Of a stretch of 64,000 nt of DNA, positions 35,422-47,071 are shown piece after piece. The notes under the pieces are model-generated. The model did not search any database and was not told the DNA's origin. It saw only the letters and a program-made list of their open reading frames with translations. The translations under genes were made by a program, and so were the position numbers. Source of the stretch: Hyaloscypha bicolor E (lineage: Eukaryota > Ascomycota > Leotiomycetes > Helotiales > Hyaloscyphaceae); assembly GCF_002865645.1 (NCBI RefSeq), contig NW_020194628.1, positions 558,001 to 622,000 on the forward strand. Direction: 5' to 3'. Position 1 is the stretch's first letter, and the number at the start of each line of letters is the position of its first letter.

Positions 35422-37274
35422 TTACACTCTCTCAACCTGCTGCGCAGTCCCCATTTCCACAACCTTCTCCTCCTCCAATTTCTCCTCAGCAACAACCCTC
35501 TCATCTGCATCCCTCTCACCAAATCTCCCAATCTGCCACCACCTCAACATGAACAGCCTATCCATGCCCTCCAAATTCCTGCCAGCCGTCTCAGGAATAA
35601 AGAACCAAGCCCAAGCCCCACCAATCAGCGTGATGACCGTAAAGAACCAAAATGTCCCAGCATGTCCTAAACCACCTGCTGACTTACTCAACAGCATATT
35701 AGGCACCGCACGGCTATTCCCATACTGATTGACAAAATGGAAACACATGACCATGCTACTAGAAATGGCTCGGATGCGCAGCGGGTAGATTTCGGCGTTC
35801 AAGAGATACTGCATGCTGTTCCAGCCCATGGCCCATCCGAAGCCGGAAATGTAGATCATTACGATGGCAGCTGTGCTCGCAGATTTCTGGGAAGGTGTGA
35901 ATATCTCCCCTTCAAGTAGTTCCGGAACGGCGGTGAGGTAGGCGGCAATATAGCACATTGAGAAAGCCTGAAGACCGATGCCGATACCCAGAGAGCGTTT
36001 CCGACCGATCACGTCGACGAGGAAGAGGGCGCAGATGATGGCTGCGACGAACTTCACGACTCCAAAGATGGCGGTGGCAAAGAGTTTCTCATTCTGACCT
36101 TTGGTTCCAAGCATAGCGAAAAATTCTGGGGCGTAGATGGTGATGCTTTGTGCCCCTGACCACTGAGAAAGCAGCTGAGAGAAGAGGCCGAGGTAGATGC
36201 GGTAGAAGTTGTTCGGCATTAGGAACATTTCCTTGACAATTCCGAGTCAACCTTGGCCGAGAGTGGCTTCCTGTTCTTCGTGGAGTTGCTGTTGGATTTC
36301 GGAGATTTCCTTGATAACATGGTGATCGTCTACGGAGAGTCCACGGACTCGTGCCAGGTTGGCGGTTGCTTTGTCGTCTTGGCCAATTTTGACAAGGTAG
36401 CGAGGGGATTCGTAGTTAAAGAAGGAGAGGATAAGGATCAGGCCCGCAAACATGACGTGGATGGTGGTTGGAACGACCTTAACATCTGTCAGCTTATTGC
36501 AGAAATAGGAATTCCATTACGCACCCATTGAGTTGAAGTGCCTTTTCGGATGTGAAGTTCACTTCCCCATGATGCGAAGTATGCAAGCATAATCCCAATG
36601 TACACAGCACCGGAGAAGGCGCACGTGCAGAGACCTCGCACAGACTTTGGTGCAATCTCTGATAGGTAGACAGGAGCAACGACTGTTGTTTGGCCAATGC
36701 CCAGTCCGGCGATGAAGCGGCCGGCATAAACTTGGCCGAGGCGGCCACCGTTTGTCAAAAAGATGACAATGCCGAGTATCCAGATAAGACAGAGTTGTCG
36801 TGTAGCCCAAAGACGACCGATGCGATCACAAAGTATGAAGGCTCTAACTCACCATCAGCACACGAATAAATATGTGTTGAAGTGAAGCGGGGCCCTACAA
36901 AGCAGCTCCTCCAACACTTCCAATTTGCACCATGGCCGAGATATTTCCCTTGACGTTTGCAAGCTCGGTCGTGCTCATCTTATCCAGTCCCAGTTTATGC
37001 GCAAAGTGTGACTTGGCCAATGTTCCAGATATGAGACCTTCATCGATTCCTGTGTTGTGTGAGAATGGATTCGTCTGGTATTGTCGCAGACTTTACCTCT
37101 AGCCGCTCCCATGATGCCGAATGAAAGAACCTAAGCGGATGTGAGAATTAAAACGAGAGGGTAATGGGGGCTAAACCTTACAGCAAACCATAGTCTCCAA
37201 TTCAGCACTTCTTTGGGGTCATCGCCACGGTTGAGCTTGAAGATGTTCTGTGGTTTGCCTCCGCCGCCAGCCAT
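35422..37274 (-). pseudogene. Sugar-porter-family MFS transporter with one in-frame TGA
   Basis: Five exons: 37274-37182, 37130-37097, 37049-36899, 36843-36525, 36477-35422; introns of 51, 47, 55 and 47 bp. The frame is 550 codons long and complete apart from a TGA at 36249-36247 (codon 276) in GQG-stop-LGIVKEM, in the central cytoplasmic loop. Family marks: NWRLWFAVLSFGIMGAARG, DRIGRLWATRQ, AGRFIAGLGIGQ, the PVYLSEIAPKSVRG motif, PESPR-like NYESPRYL, VDVIGRKRS and PETAGR. The sequence is closest in feel to quinate/hexose permeases of filamentous fungi, in the plasma membrane. All splice sites and motifs look intact, so the stop is recent, a sequencing error, or tolerated. Confidence 0.85.
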
Positions 37275-38528
37275 GGTCGCGTTTGTTAGATCTTTTGATG
37301 GAAGAAAAACAATGAGGAATGTTGTGGGTATTCAGATACTCTGCAGAAACGGAAAATCAGTCATGGCAAAACGGCTGACTTTATAATTTTCCACCGCCAT
37401 ACTTCCTGGAGAATGTTCCCCAGTGTGGGGAGCTCCGCAAACTCAAACATGGGGTCCCCGATATAACCCGACAAATACCCTCGAAAGATTGTGATCTGGA
37501 AGTCGACAAGACATTTGACGAGAAAAACAAGGCGTTGATTCTCTGGGCAAGGCTGGGCGCCGAGACGAGGTGAGTTCTTGAGTTAAGCGTCTACGAATGA
37601 AAACGGTGCTGGGTAGCAACCATCGGGCGACTTCACCAATCATCATTACTTGATTATGATATAAGGTTTAGGCGTGAAGGCAAATCTCTGGGCGCTCGGT
37701 GGAGACGAACCGTAGACGGTCGAACTCCCGTGCCGTGCCGCATTGTCAGCTTGTCCCGCTTCAGGGCAAGCCCCGAGTCAGAAGAAAATAACGTTGCATA
37801 ATATCTCAACTCGCCTACACACCCAAGATACAATTTTACGTTCAGCAGCCTACTGCCAGCTATTTCAAGGCATATAAGTTAAAGCGACAATGCAACTTTT
37901 TGATGTTGATGTCGAAGGAGTGCTTTAATTTGTTTTCACTAAGCCCCGCACGCCCCCGCGAAATACCCAGATCGATACGACGCTATCACAACCCAAGACA
38001 CCTTTTGGCACACGTGGCAGCCTACTCCGTCAAACACCGTCTCCAAGAAATCCCGAAGGCTTGCCACCATCAATGCACCGCTCCAATCAGTTTTCCCAAA
38101 GGTGGTCTTGGAAAGTCTGGGCAGCGGACCTAAGAGAGGGGCAATCTTGGCAGCCTTGGCCGCCAAGCTCAGGAGCGGGCTTCGTCTGAAAGAGAAATCC
38201 TTGAATTACGTTATTGAATTGTTGAGCAAAATGTTCTCAAATCATGAGAAATCTATCAAAGCATAGATCTAATCTCGGCGAACTATGACTGGCGCTCGGC
38301 TGAGAACTCTTTGATTTGCAAAGCAATATCCTTCGCTACCAAGGGTGCGCTTTAGTCTTGAAATCCCCTCCTCGGGAAGCATGAGATAAACACTGGGGAA
38401 AAAACCTTGGAACATAATTTCATTGAAAAAAGGCATACCTTTCTGATTAAGTACACGAGATGAAGAAAAATCAAGTATGTCAAACGCTTGGGAGTAGCAA
38501 TCAGGGTACATATCTACACATGTTATTT
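37275..38528. other. Spacer; no gene seen
   Basis: Upstream region of the sugar transporter and downstream of the 371-residue secreted protein. Small frames (up to 87 codons) carry no family signal. No AT-rich block. Confidence 0.4.
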
Positions 38529-39644
38529 TCACTTCGCAGAAGTGCTTACAACCTTAGCTTTCGACGTTGAAGCTTTCGAACCAGATGCTGCTACTTTTGG
38601 TATGGCACCAACTGAGGCCTTCGCGGTCACGCTTCCCGCCACTTTGGTTGTCGAGGTCTTTGGTGCAGATCCCGCCGCCTTCGAAGTAGAAGTTTCTGCT
38701 GGCCCAGCTTCCGCATCAGGAGCTGCAGTTTCGGCGGCATCTGGCGCTTCATTCGAAGTTGCGCTAACTCCAGCCTTTGAAGCAGCACCGACAGCGGCTT
38801 TAGAGGCAGAAGTCTTTGACACTGCTCCTGAAGTCTTAGGGCTTGAAACTTTGGTGACAGAGGGCGCTTCATTCGCGGCTGCACTGACTCCAGATTTTGA
38901 AGTAGTTTTGGCTGCGGCCTTTGATGAGGTGGTTCCGTTGCTAAGGCTCCCGGTGGTTGGTGACCCTCCATCGGCACCCTGAGCCTGAGGTGGGGCTTGA
39001 GCAGCAGGAGGAGTCGATGCACTAGCGGCATCAATCTCTAAGCATCCAGTTGGACGCACAGCCTGTATTGACGCGGATCCGGCGGCAGCAAAGTACATGT
39101 CGATATTAGGTAGAACATTCACGCATCGGTTCTTGTTGATGACGTCGACCTGAGCTTGAGCGGTGTCGGGACCACTGTCAACCATAGACTGTAGCGTATC
39201 GACCACAGCTTGAAAAGTCCCTTGAGTAGCAAGCGTGTCATTAGCAGCCTGGATCATGGCCATTTGGCCAAAAGCGGTGTCGAGGATGGTTTTATGGTTG
39301 AGTTCGTCGATTTCGGCATTAAGTGCAATTGTGGCCTGGCGAGTAAATTCGTCTCCAGTGAAGGAGGTGGCAGTGTTGAGGAATTTGGTGACTTTGGCGG
39401 TGTCGTTCATCCAAGAAATGACGGCATTTGCGACTTGTTTGTCGCTCACACCGTTCGTGGCACCACCAGCTTTGCCAGCAGTAGCATTACTAGCAGCGGT
39501 CGACGTTTTGCTTTCGGCCGTTGCTTTACTTGTGCTCGCGGCTTTGCCTCCCTTAACAGATGAGCTCGCGGCCGCTGCAGGTGCAGCTAAGCCAAGACCT
39601 GCCCACAGAGCAAAAAGAACAAATATCGGTATTGGGAGCAGCAT
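38529..39644 (-). CDS. Secreted protein with Ala/Ser/Thr/Lys-rich low-complexity tail
   Basis: Single exon, 371 residues. The N-terminal signal peptide is clear (MLLPIPIFVLFALWAGLGLA, then APAAA). Residues about 65-215 form a mostly helical, probably folded domain with DKQVANAVISWMNDTAKV and two cysteines (NKNRCVNVL, RPTGCLEI). The remaining about 155 residues repeat short units such as KTS, SKA and SNEAP, suggesting a glycosylated wall-associated stalk. I do not recognise the family. It is the first of several neighbouring secreted-protein genes. On the plus strand a long shadow frame exists only because of the biased composition. Confidence 0.75.
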   Translation of the reverse strand: MLLPIPIFVLFALWAGLGLAAPAAAASSSVKGGKAASTSKATAESKTSTAASNATAGKAGGATNGVSDKQVANAVISWMNDTAKVTKFLNTATSFTGDEFTRQATIALNAEIDELNHKTILDTAFGQMAMIQAANDTLATQGTFQAVVDTLQSMVDSGPDTAQAQVDVINKNRCVNVLPNIDMYFAAAGSASIQAVRPTGCLEIDAASASTPPAAQAPPQAQGADGGSPTTGSLSNGTTSSKAAAKTTSKSGVSAAANEAPSVTKVSSPKTSGAVSKTSASKAAVGAASKAGVSATSNEAPDAAETAAPDAEAGPAETSTSKAAGSAPKTSTTKVAGSVTAKASVGAIPKVAASGSKASTSKAKVVSTSAK

Positions 39645-41082
39645 TACAACGAATTTTTTTTATGAAGGTGAAGTGTACAGGAAAACCATGAAGGACAGTG
39701 GTTACGAAGCGCCTTTCAAAGGCGGCAGTCTGAGTAAGAGTAAAATTATGAGAAAAGCTGAAGAGGGAGTGTAGTGAAAGGGCCAGCCTAGCCGAGCAGA
39801 GGGGCTGGGGAGATGGAACACTTTTATCGCCGAGTCAGTTTTGGCAACAGGAGATTTGGTGTACCAAGTGATTTCGAGGATCAAATTGTCGCGGCCAAGG
39901 CAAAAATCTGAGGATTACTTACTCTCCCCCCCTAATTACTTGTAATTGTGGACCCTCTTGACCAGGGGTTCGTAGAGTAGGATGTCTGTGCTCTATAGGC
40001 CCACTATTACAAATAATTAGGGGGGAGTGTGGTTGGGCATAAGCCTTGCCATATCAAGCTAGAGTTCCTCGAGACTCATGAGCCTACCAATTCAGTCTCA
40101 AGTCAAATAAATGATTTAGACATTCGCACTTTACGGCAATTTGATGCGACCCTTCCTTAACCTATTCCGTCCCTTGAAGAAAATGTCCTTCAGCTCCAAG
40201 CATTTTCAAATTACAATCCACTTCCGACTGAACACCTTGATCAAGGGAGAAGAATCAGAGACACGGGGTGCACTGGGACGCACTGCCACACAGCAAACGC
40301 AAGTCGCCAAGCGCACAATCTCTAGGGTATGTTTGATGGACAGGTGACTGTCGAAACCTGAAGCTCTTGGGTATTCTCAATGGAGTCATGGAATGGGACG
40401 TTGGCCACACACCATCCTTTAAGCATCGAAAGTGCACTCGGCAAGCCACCAGAAGGGGGTGTGCCAAGATGTCGCTTAACTTCACGATGTTGTGGATGTT
40501 AGAGGATCGTCTTAAACATACAAGGGATAAGAAACGTGCATCCAATCGTAACGCGTCAAAGAAATTGCCAAGTAAAGCCCAAGCACTAACCCTACAGCAC
40601 ATCAACACTGTCGTATAGAGTTTCTGGGGAAGAAACATCAGTCAGAAACTGCCAAGCCCCGCCAAGCATTTCCCTCTATCTCACGGCCTCCTGGCGCTGC
40701 TCGAAACATCTTGCAGACGTTGTCAGCCTGTTCCGCGACTTTTCTTCTAGTCTCTAAACCCACAAGCCATCGGATTTCGCCATGCCGGATCATTTCACAT
40801 CTCACAGTCGGAAACTTTTGCTCCGAAAAACTTCAGTGAGCTAAAATTTAAGCATAAGCCGCGGGTGTGGGTATCCCGCATGCGATTCCTCTTTGGGCTG
40901 CGACCGAATCAACGTGACGTGTTTCTGGCAATGCTCCAGTTCATCTACGTCTTATTCCCATGTCTGAATTTGAATCCCAACCCTAATAAGCAGAATCGCT
41001 ACTCTGTCTTTAGACTCTCTTTCTCTTTCCTCCCATTTCGAGTTTTTACAGCCCTGGCGGCGGTCCTTCTCTAGTAATCATA
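39645..41082. other. Spacer with a small inverted-repeat element
   Basis: About 1.4 kb with no recognisable gene. It holds the hairpin element at 39921-40030 and, toward 40865-41082, pyrimidine-rich sequence likely to be the promoter or leader of the next gene. Confidence 0.4.
39921..40030. mobile_element. Hairpin MITE-like element, about 110 bp
   Basis: The left arm (39921-39951) begins ACTCTCCCCCCCTAATTACT and the right arm (40001-40030), read in reverse complement, begins ACACTCCCCCCTAATTATTT. The arms match over about 30 bp with few differences. The 49 bp between them has no coding capacity. No clear target duplication is visible. Confidence 0.5.
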
Positions 41083-42936
41083 ATGCTACGGACGCAATCA
41101 TACCTTCATTTCTTTCTAATTAGCTTGGGAGTCAATTATTTGGTCAGTGGCCAAGATCAAAATGTCCAATTCAATCAGGTAGCCAACTTGAATGGCAATG
41201 TAAGTCTTCCTCCACGGGTAAACGTAACCTGTGATCAATTAATTTTGAGCACATGTGCTCACAAGACCATCTACAGATGCAACTCAACAGACTTATCTTC
41301 CCTGACAACTCCAAGATCGAGACCTTCTCCCAATCACAGCGTCAGGTCCTCGTGAACCAAAACCCAGCTCCTCTTACGGCTAATCATGTCGTGGGATCTA
41401 CGGGCCAACCCTTCGTTCAGCTGTCACCAAATTCCATGACAATTTCTACAAATGGAGCAACTGATCTTGTCGCGGCTCAAATTGAGCTACCCATCAATCA
41501 AGCAACGCTTGACCAGAATGGAATCACGGCTGATAACACATTCGTTGCAAAGCTCTCTTCGGATGGACAGGCATGGATAGTGATGGAGGGAATCAAAAGC
41601 GTCAACACGTAAGTCAGAAAATAAGTTCTTCTGTCTCTGTGTTATGTAAGATTTAGTCTAACTTTGAACACAGCACCGACTCAACCGTCCGTCTGGTAAA
41701 GATGAACAGCATCGATGGCGAATACATGGCCATTGGCCGAAAGTCGGTAGAGACCGGCAACGTGCTGACGCCATTTGGGACACAACAGTCCGTCAATATC
41801 ACTGGAAGCGGGATTCAAGAGGTCGAATTTGCAGATGGTTTTCGCATGTCTATAAAGGCAAATATGCCAATGAGCATAAATACCGATGTCGTGAACGGAG
41901 TCAGCACGTCAATGCTCACTCAAAATGTGATGCCCGTGAGTAAGTAATTTCATGACCACCGCAATTACGACCTTGCATTTGCTAACTCTATGTCCAGATA
42001 ACTATAGGTATCTCGTCACTACCAATCTGGCTGGTGTCATTCCCAACCTCAACCGAATGATGACTGTCGTTGAGCTCCCACGTAAGTTCAGTGAAAGGTC
42101 GACTTTCTAGAGCTGTGTGTTGACAATAATTAGTGAACGCCAATAAGGTCATGCAAACCGCTTTGAGCATGGGAGTTGGAATGAATTCATCGGTATCCCT
42201 TGGTATTGCGCAACGAGGAGTTCTCCAAAATCCCGGAGGTGCTACTCAGGGAGGCCTTTCACCACAACCTCAAAAACGACAGAAGAGGGCAACGGTGTCC
42301 TCAAAAAGCACGAGAGCAGCCGCTAGCACCAAGATTTCTACCTCTACTGCAATCGCTGCCTCTGTCACCGAAGCTGCTGCTAATGCAACGGGGGCTGAAG
42401 CCACTGGTACAGTAGAAGATGTATCTGCGAGCAACGCGGAAGCTACTTCATCTTCTGGTGCCTCCGCCGAATCCGCGCCTGCAGAATCAGCTCCATCGTC
42501 TGGTCCCTCTGCCGCCGCAGACGCCGCTCCTACGGAGCCAGCAACAAACCCTCAACCAGCCAATACACCGCCCCAAAATCCCGCCGCTACTCAACTTCTC
42601 TTATCACCAACCTTTGCCCCTATCACCGCAACCACAGTGCTGGACACGACCAATAACCGCGTTGCCGTTCCAGTCTCCCAGCTTGATGGAGAATACATCC
42701 TCACCATTGGTAAATCCACTGCTGGAATAACACAAAGCGAGTCAAGCCAGAATCAAAATGGTGTCACAATTACAATGGCTGAGTTACAGACCATGGCTCA
42801 ACAGCAGCAGAACGGTGGGGTCATGCCTGTTTGGCAGATGATGCAGGATTTCTTGAGTCAGAATCAGAATCCACAAGGTCAATCTCAAGCTCGAGCTCGA
42901 GCTGTAAGACAAAGAAGGCCAGTAGTGTACCCGTAG
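41083..42936 (+). CDS. Secreted protein with Ala/Ser/Pro-rich linker, unknown function
   Basis: Five exons: 41083-41199, 41277-41608, 41674-41939, 41998-42081, 42134-42936; introns of 77, 65, 58 and 52 bp; 533 residues. A signal peptide (HFFLISLGVNYLVSGQ) leads to a Gln/Asn-rich, beta-like ectodomain. There is a linker rich in Ala, Ser, Pro, Thr and Glu (about residues 320-420), and near the C-terminus VPVSQLDGEYILTIGKS echoes VRLVKMNSIDGEYMAIGRKS earlier in the chain, so the protein may hold two related modules. It ends in a basic stretch. No enzyme motif is visible and I cannot name the family. An extracellular matrix or wall role is a guess. Confidence 0.8.
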
Positions 42937-43817
42937 AAAAGGTTGTATAGTGTTTACTCCACGAAGCCTCTTGTACATACTTGTTAGACTTTCGAACTTA
43001 GGATGACCAAGATAGCTTTAGATATTTTTTTTTTGAATTTCACCTTTCATTCAAGAGTGTGCACTTGTTGGGATTCGGAAATTTTTTTGGGCTTGTATTT
43101 AATAATATACTGAGAGCAAATAGCTTGCTAAATCACGAACTTAAAATAAAGGAGTTACCCAGGGTAAGTTTGATGTAAGAATGGAGGAATATATAGAGAT
43201 AATAATAGTACTTAGCGACTTAGTACTAAAACCTTAGGTTCAGTCTTGCAAGAGATCCCCACTCGCTTATTAGTATTTACGAGAAAGGTATCATGCAATA
43301 TATATTAGCTCTTTTTAATTCTTATCTAATATAGAAGAAAGAGGTTTCTAGAAAGAGTTCTCGGGGCTAGATGCTATATTATTTGTTCTCTAGCAATTAT
43401 ACGAATGCGGAGTAAGATAAGTTTGCGGGAATTTTAGTTTAAATAAAAGTTCTTTAAGCTATAATTGGCTTAATATAATAATATAATAGGAGGAAATCTA
43501 TTATACAGACTAGAATTTTGTGACTTAGATGTTACATATTATTTACTTGACAATTGGAGACTTTTTGCCTCGATACGCATAGTTAATAGCCCTATCAATG
43601 TCGTGTGACTCTTTAATAACATGTTACTGTGCTTGACCCTAGTGAAAGAGCGTTGAGAGAACCATGAATCACATTGCTCATAACCCTTCCTTGCTGGTCT
43701 CTCGTGCTGGAAGGGGAGACACGGTGCATTATATACCATACGGGCCATATCAAAGCCACCAAAGTCCAGATGAAGGGCGTATTAGATGCTTTGCAGATCT
43801 TCAGAGATAAAAGTGTA

Positions 43818-44216
43818 TTAGCATAGAAGTACCCTGAATTCATTATTTATAATCTTATATTCTATTGATATTAAACAGTATGCTTTTGATAGTGAGGCTG
43901 CAGTTAAGGCTACAGTTGAGGCTGAACTGCGAGTCGGAACAGCATCCAACATCGAGAGAACGCCAATGGCGACCTGGCTTGCTTGAATAAATCCCGCTAT
44001 CATTTCTTCGTCTATCACCTGCATCGTTACGAACGCTTCTTCCTTGCATTCGTTCCAAAGTATCGCACCAAACTCATCTCTTTGAATCTCATCTCTTTGA
44101 ATCAATTGCCTGAAAACCCCCAATTTGATCGAGTATACTTCAATCTTGTACTCATTAACGATAAGAAGCACAGTGCATTGCCCCTCCTCAGCCTCATCAA
44201 GATGAATCAGTTTCAT
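43818..44216 (-). CDS. Hypothetical ORF, 132 residues
   Basis: Starts with ATG at 44216 and runs without a stop to 43818. It has an acidic N-terminus (MKLIHLDEAEEGQC), a short internal repeat (QRDEIQRDEF) and no signal or membrane segment. No family is recognised and nothing nearby supports expression. Confidence 0.2.
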   Translation of the reverse strand: MKLIHLDEAEEGQCTVLLIVNEYKIEVYSIKLGVFRQLIQRDEIQRDEFGAILWNECKEEAFVTMQVIDEEMIAGFIQASQVAIGVLSMLDAVPTRSSASTVALTAASLSKAYCLISIEYKIINNEFRVLLC

Positions 44217-44292
44217 TGATAATCAAGGCTGCAGCTGGGCGAAGCTGTCGTGCATCAAATTTCCTTCAATCAAGCCTTGTAAATTTCTGCAT

Positions 44293-44486
44293 GTGTGAGA
44301 CAAGAGAAAGATGTGTCACCAGAAGGATTCTGCAACCAGCACTGGGCTTGAATTGTATTTGCTTCATTGGGTTTCTTCTTATCGGGTGAAGCATGCACCT
44401 GAAGAAAGTGTGAGACAAGAGAAAAAGGTGTCACCAGAAGGATTATGTGGCCCACACCGGGCTTGAAATATATTTTGTTTTATGGG
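44293..44486. repeat. Direct repeat, two copies, period 115 bp
   Basis: GTGTGAGACAAGAGAAA followed by GTGTCACCAGAAGGATT occurs at 44293 and again at 44408; similarity runs about 78 bp, ending near GGGCTTGAA and a T-rich stretch. Non-coding. Confidence 0.6.
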
Positions 44487-45603
44487 GGTGTACAGGATAT
44501 TAATCGGTGGGCCGTGGGGGCAGTGTTTCCCTGGTGCCAATCAAATTTTTAGTGCATTCGGACTTGAGACAGATTGAAGTGGCTACAGCACAACTAAAGC
44601 AGCGCTGGGAAGCAGCGGGCCGAGCTGTGGAAGCCGCGACTTTATTCCTGTGTAATATTTGGCGAGGCAGACTTTGGAACACCTTTTGGAAGGGGATTGC
44701 GATGCAGGACGGGGCCCGGACGGTGATCTCTGAGCGCAGTTGGTCCGTCGCAATTGGAAAGTTTGTCTTATTGGTATTCTCTTGCCAAGTTCAAAGTTCT
44801 AAGAAGTCTAAGAATTTTGTTGAGAGCAAGTTTTTGTTGGGTTTTGGACTGAAAAATATGAATAGTTGCAAGTGGCTTGGACTGATAGAAGCTGCCTCCG
44901 CACGCATCTCCGGAAAATCTCAGTGCCCGAGGCAGAACATTCCTACTCATACTGACCAGGTTGGGTTTTCATCCTTCCATCCGCAGTCGTATCTGCAGAA
45001 CCACTTCTTGGAATAGTGCCTGGCTTCATCCTCTGCAATTTGGGGTGGTTAATTCAGCTTCCTGAAATAGGATCCGCAGGTGCATAAAGCTATAGCAGCA
45101 ACTCTCTCGAATATACATCTGGAATCTTGAGCCCCAATCAATCCCAGATATTATTACTTTGGGAGGGTGACGATACGTCGAGAGGGAAGGTCAGGAAGCA
45201 CTCCTCTCTGGCCTGCAGAGGAGGCGAAAGGGTTCTCAAGGTTCAAGAAACTAATCAAAAAACCCCATTTCAGCCACGATTATGGCTTCTCAAAATCAAC
45301 GTTTCAGGGCGTCAGCCATTGCGGATATAACCACCCTAACGAAAAGGCTCTGGAGATATAATGCTAGACTGCCGCCGATCTCTTTCTCGAATTTTTTTCT
45401 CTATCTCCTTTCGTTTTGTTTGTCACAGGCTTTACTAACATACAGGTTCAAAGCTCTCTAGAACTTCAGGGTAGCTAATAGCAAATACGACTGCAAGGCT
45501 TGGTAGGTATAGCCTTGCCCCATATATCGTGATTGCCTCACGTTGAGACTTCAGAGATGTTTTGAGTTTATTGTATGCTAACAGATAATTCTAGACTTAC
45601 AAT

Positions 45604-47071
45604 ATGTTCATCTCTAAACTGGTCATTGCGGCTATCTTCTTCGTTGCCGTCCATGGGATGGCCAATTTTACGAACAGTCAGTTTAACACTATCGAAGTTG
45701 GCAAAAGCTTCCACATCACAGTCAGTCGATCTCTATAACTCCCCTCTCGATCTTTCGCCCGGTTATGCTGCACTTCTGTTCAATTTGGAATATGAGGTTT
45801 TTCGTATGGCGAAAGAATAGACTGCAATCCATCGGAGCTTTCTCTGACACGTGCGCATTTAGTGGACTGGTAACAAGAACGACGTGAGTCTGGAACTCGT
45901 GCATGGGCCCCGATATAATTTAATCCCGGTGGAGGTAATCGCTAGTGAGTTTACACTTCCTATGTAAGGATTTATGTACTGACAAAGATACTCAGAGGAC
46001 ATAAAAGGTAACTCGTTTGACTGGACCCCAAACGAAAACGTACCTGTGGATCAAAATTCCCTCAAGATTACCGACCTCGACGACCAAGTACCCAACTGGA
46101 GTCTTCTATTTAGCATCAAAGGTGCCAACGCCTCATGGGTCTCATCTGACGACCCTCTCCTCAATGGATCTGAGAACCCCGGTACCAACCCCGGAGACAC
46201 TTCATCCCCGGGCTCAGGCGGACTTCCAACCGCCGTTAAAGTGGCCCTCGCAGTCGTCATACCAGTTATAGTCTTTGTGGTTGGCACATGTATTGGGCTC
46301 TTGTTGCGAAACAGGAGGGACAAAGCCCGCAGGGGGGATCATTCTCCCCGTACAATGTCAACAGACACCACCCCAACACGGTACAAATCCAAGTATCAGA
46401 ACTACTCAACCCCAATACGACAGGAACTACACTCCCACTCTGCTACAGTAGTCACTCCCATCAAGAAGCTCTTGTTCCGTACACAAGAAGTCAACCCAAC
46501 GCTAAATCAAGCATCACCTACATGGAGCGAAGACGCTGTCACTCCTCCAAACAACCAACCCACAGCTTCTCCATCCGGTGGAGAAGACGGACTAAACGCC
46601 TCGGGTGAAAGAAGACATATCTCAAATTACAACCGTCCGCGGAACGATCCCGAGTCACCAACTCCCACACGGCGAGTCGTTTCGGCTCCCGTCCGAGAGC
46701 AAGACGTCGGGGTCGCTCGCCAATCACCTCCACCGTATCCCGATCAACACTTGGAACTTTCAGCTGGAACACTGGGTCAATCTCGCGCCGAACTAGAGCA
46801 ACCACAACCACCTCACGGACTCCCGCAAAACCAAAGAAATGTCTCCTCTCCTCTGCCAACATCCAGCAGTTCCTCCAGACAGGTCGAGAGGAACGACCGC
46901 GATCCCTTTGCCAGAGTCGGCTTCGGCAACTCAGATGATCCAGGTGAGATTGTGGCCCACATGGCTGCGGGGCGGCAGGAAGCGGAGCGCATGAAGGAGT
47001 TGCAGCAATTGGAGAGCGAGAGGGAGGATATTGAGAGGCGTATTGGGGAGGCTAGACAGAAGCGGGGTTGA
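45604..47071 (+). CDS. Type I membrane protein with Kre9/Knh1-like (PF10342-type) ectodomain
   Basis: Three exons: 45604-45720, 45863-45944, 45996-47071; introns of 142 bp (branch CTGAC, GTCAGT donor) and 51 bp (branch ACTGAC); 424 residues. Signal peptide, then FNTIEVGKSFHITWTGNK and a small Ig-like fold ending near residue 110: the Ser/Thr-rich, often GPI-linked family found in fungal surface proteins. A Ser/Gly/Pro linker leads to one membrane span (VALAVVIPVIVFVVGTCIGLL) with a basic stop-transfer RNRRDKARRG, a long disordered cytoplasmic tail rich in Pro and Ser, and a C-terminal coiled coil (MKELQQLESEREDIERR). The layout suggests a wall or surface sensor (inference). Intron 1 is needed to avoid a stop and recovers the family motif. 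Confidence 0.8.

Larger units (their letters stand above)
42937..45603. other. 2.7 kb spacer with short repeats; no confident gene
   Basis: AT-rich patches occur at 43010-43500. A 132-codon minus frame with a proper ATG (43818-44216) and a 169-codon plus frame lacking ATG at its start (44507-45016) are unrecognised. A duplicated segment lies at 44293-44486. Confidence 0.4.

Noticed and set aside
20500..37274. Biosynthetic gene cluster (siderophore transporter, SDR, sugar transporter, GMC relic)
   Set aside because: No polyketide synthase, NRPS, terpene cyclase or pathway regulator is present; the enzymes are common single genes.
38488..38982. 164-codon plus-strand frame opposite the 371-residue secreted protein
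   Set aside because: Produced by the Ala/Ser/Thr-rich codon bias on the other strand; no start context or family signal.
44507..45016. 169-codon plus-strand frame
   Set aside because: No ATG at its start, no recognisable domain, and it lies in a repeat-containing spacer.
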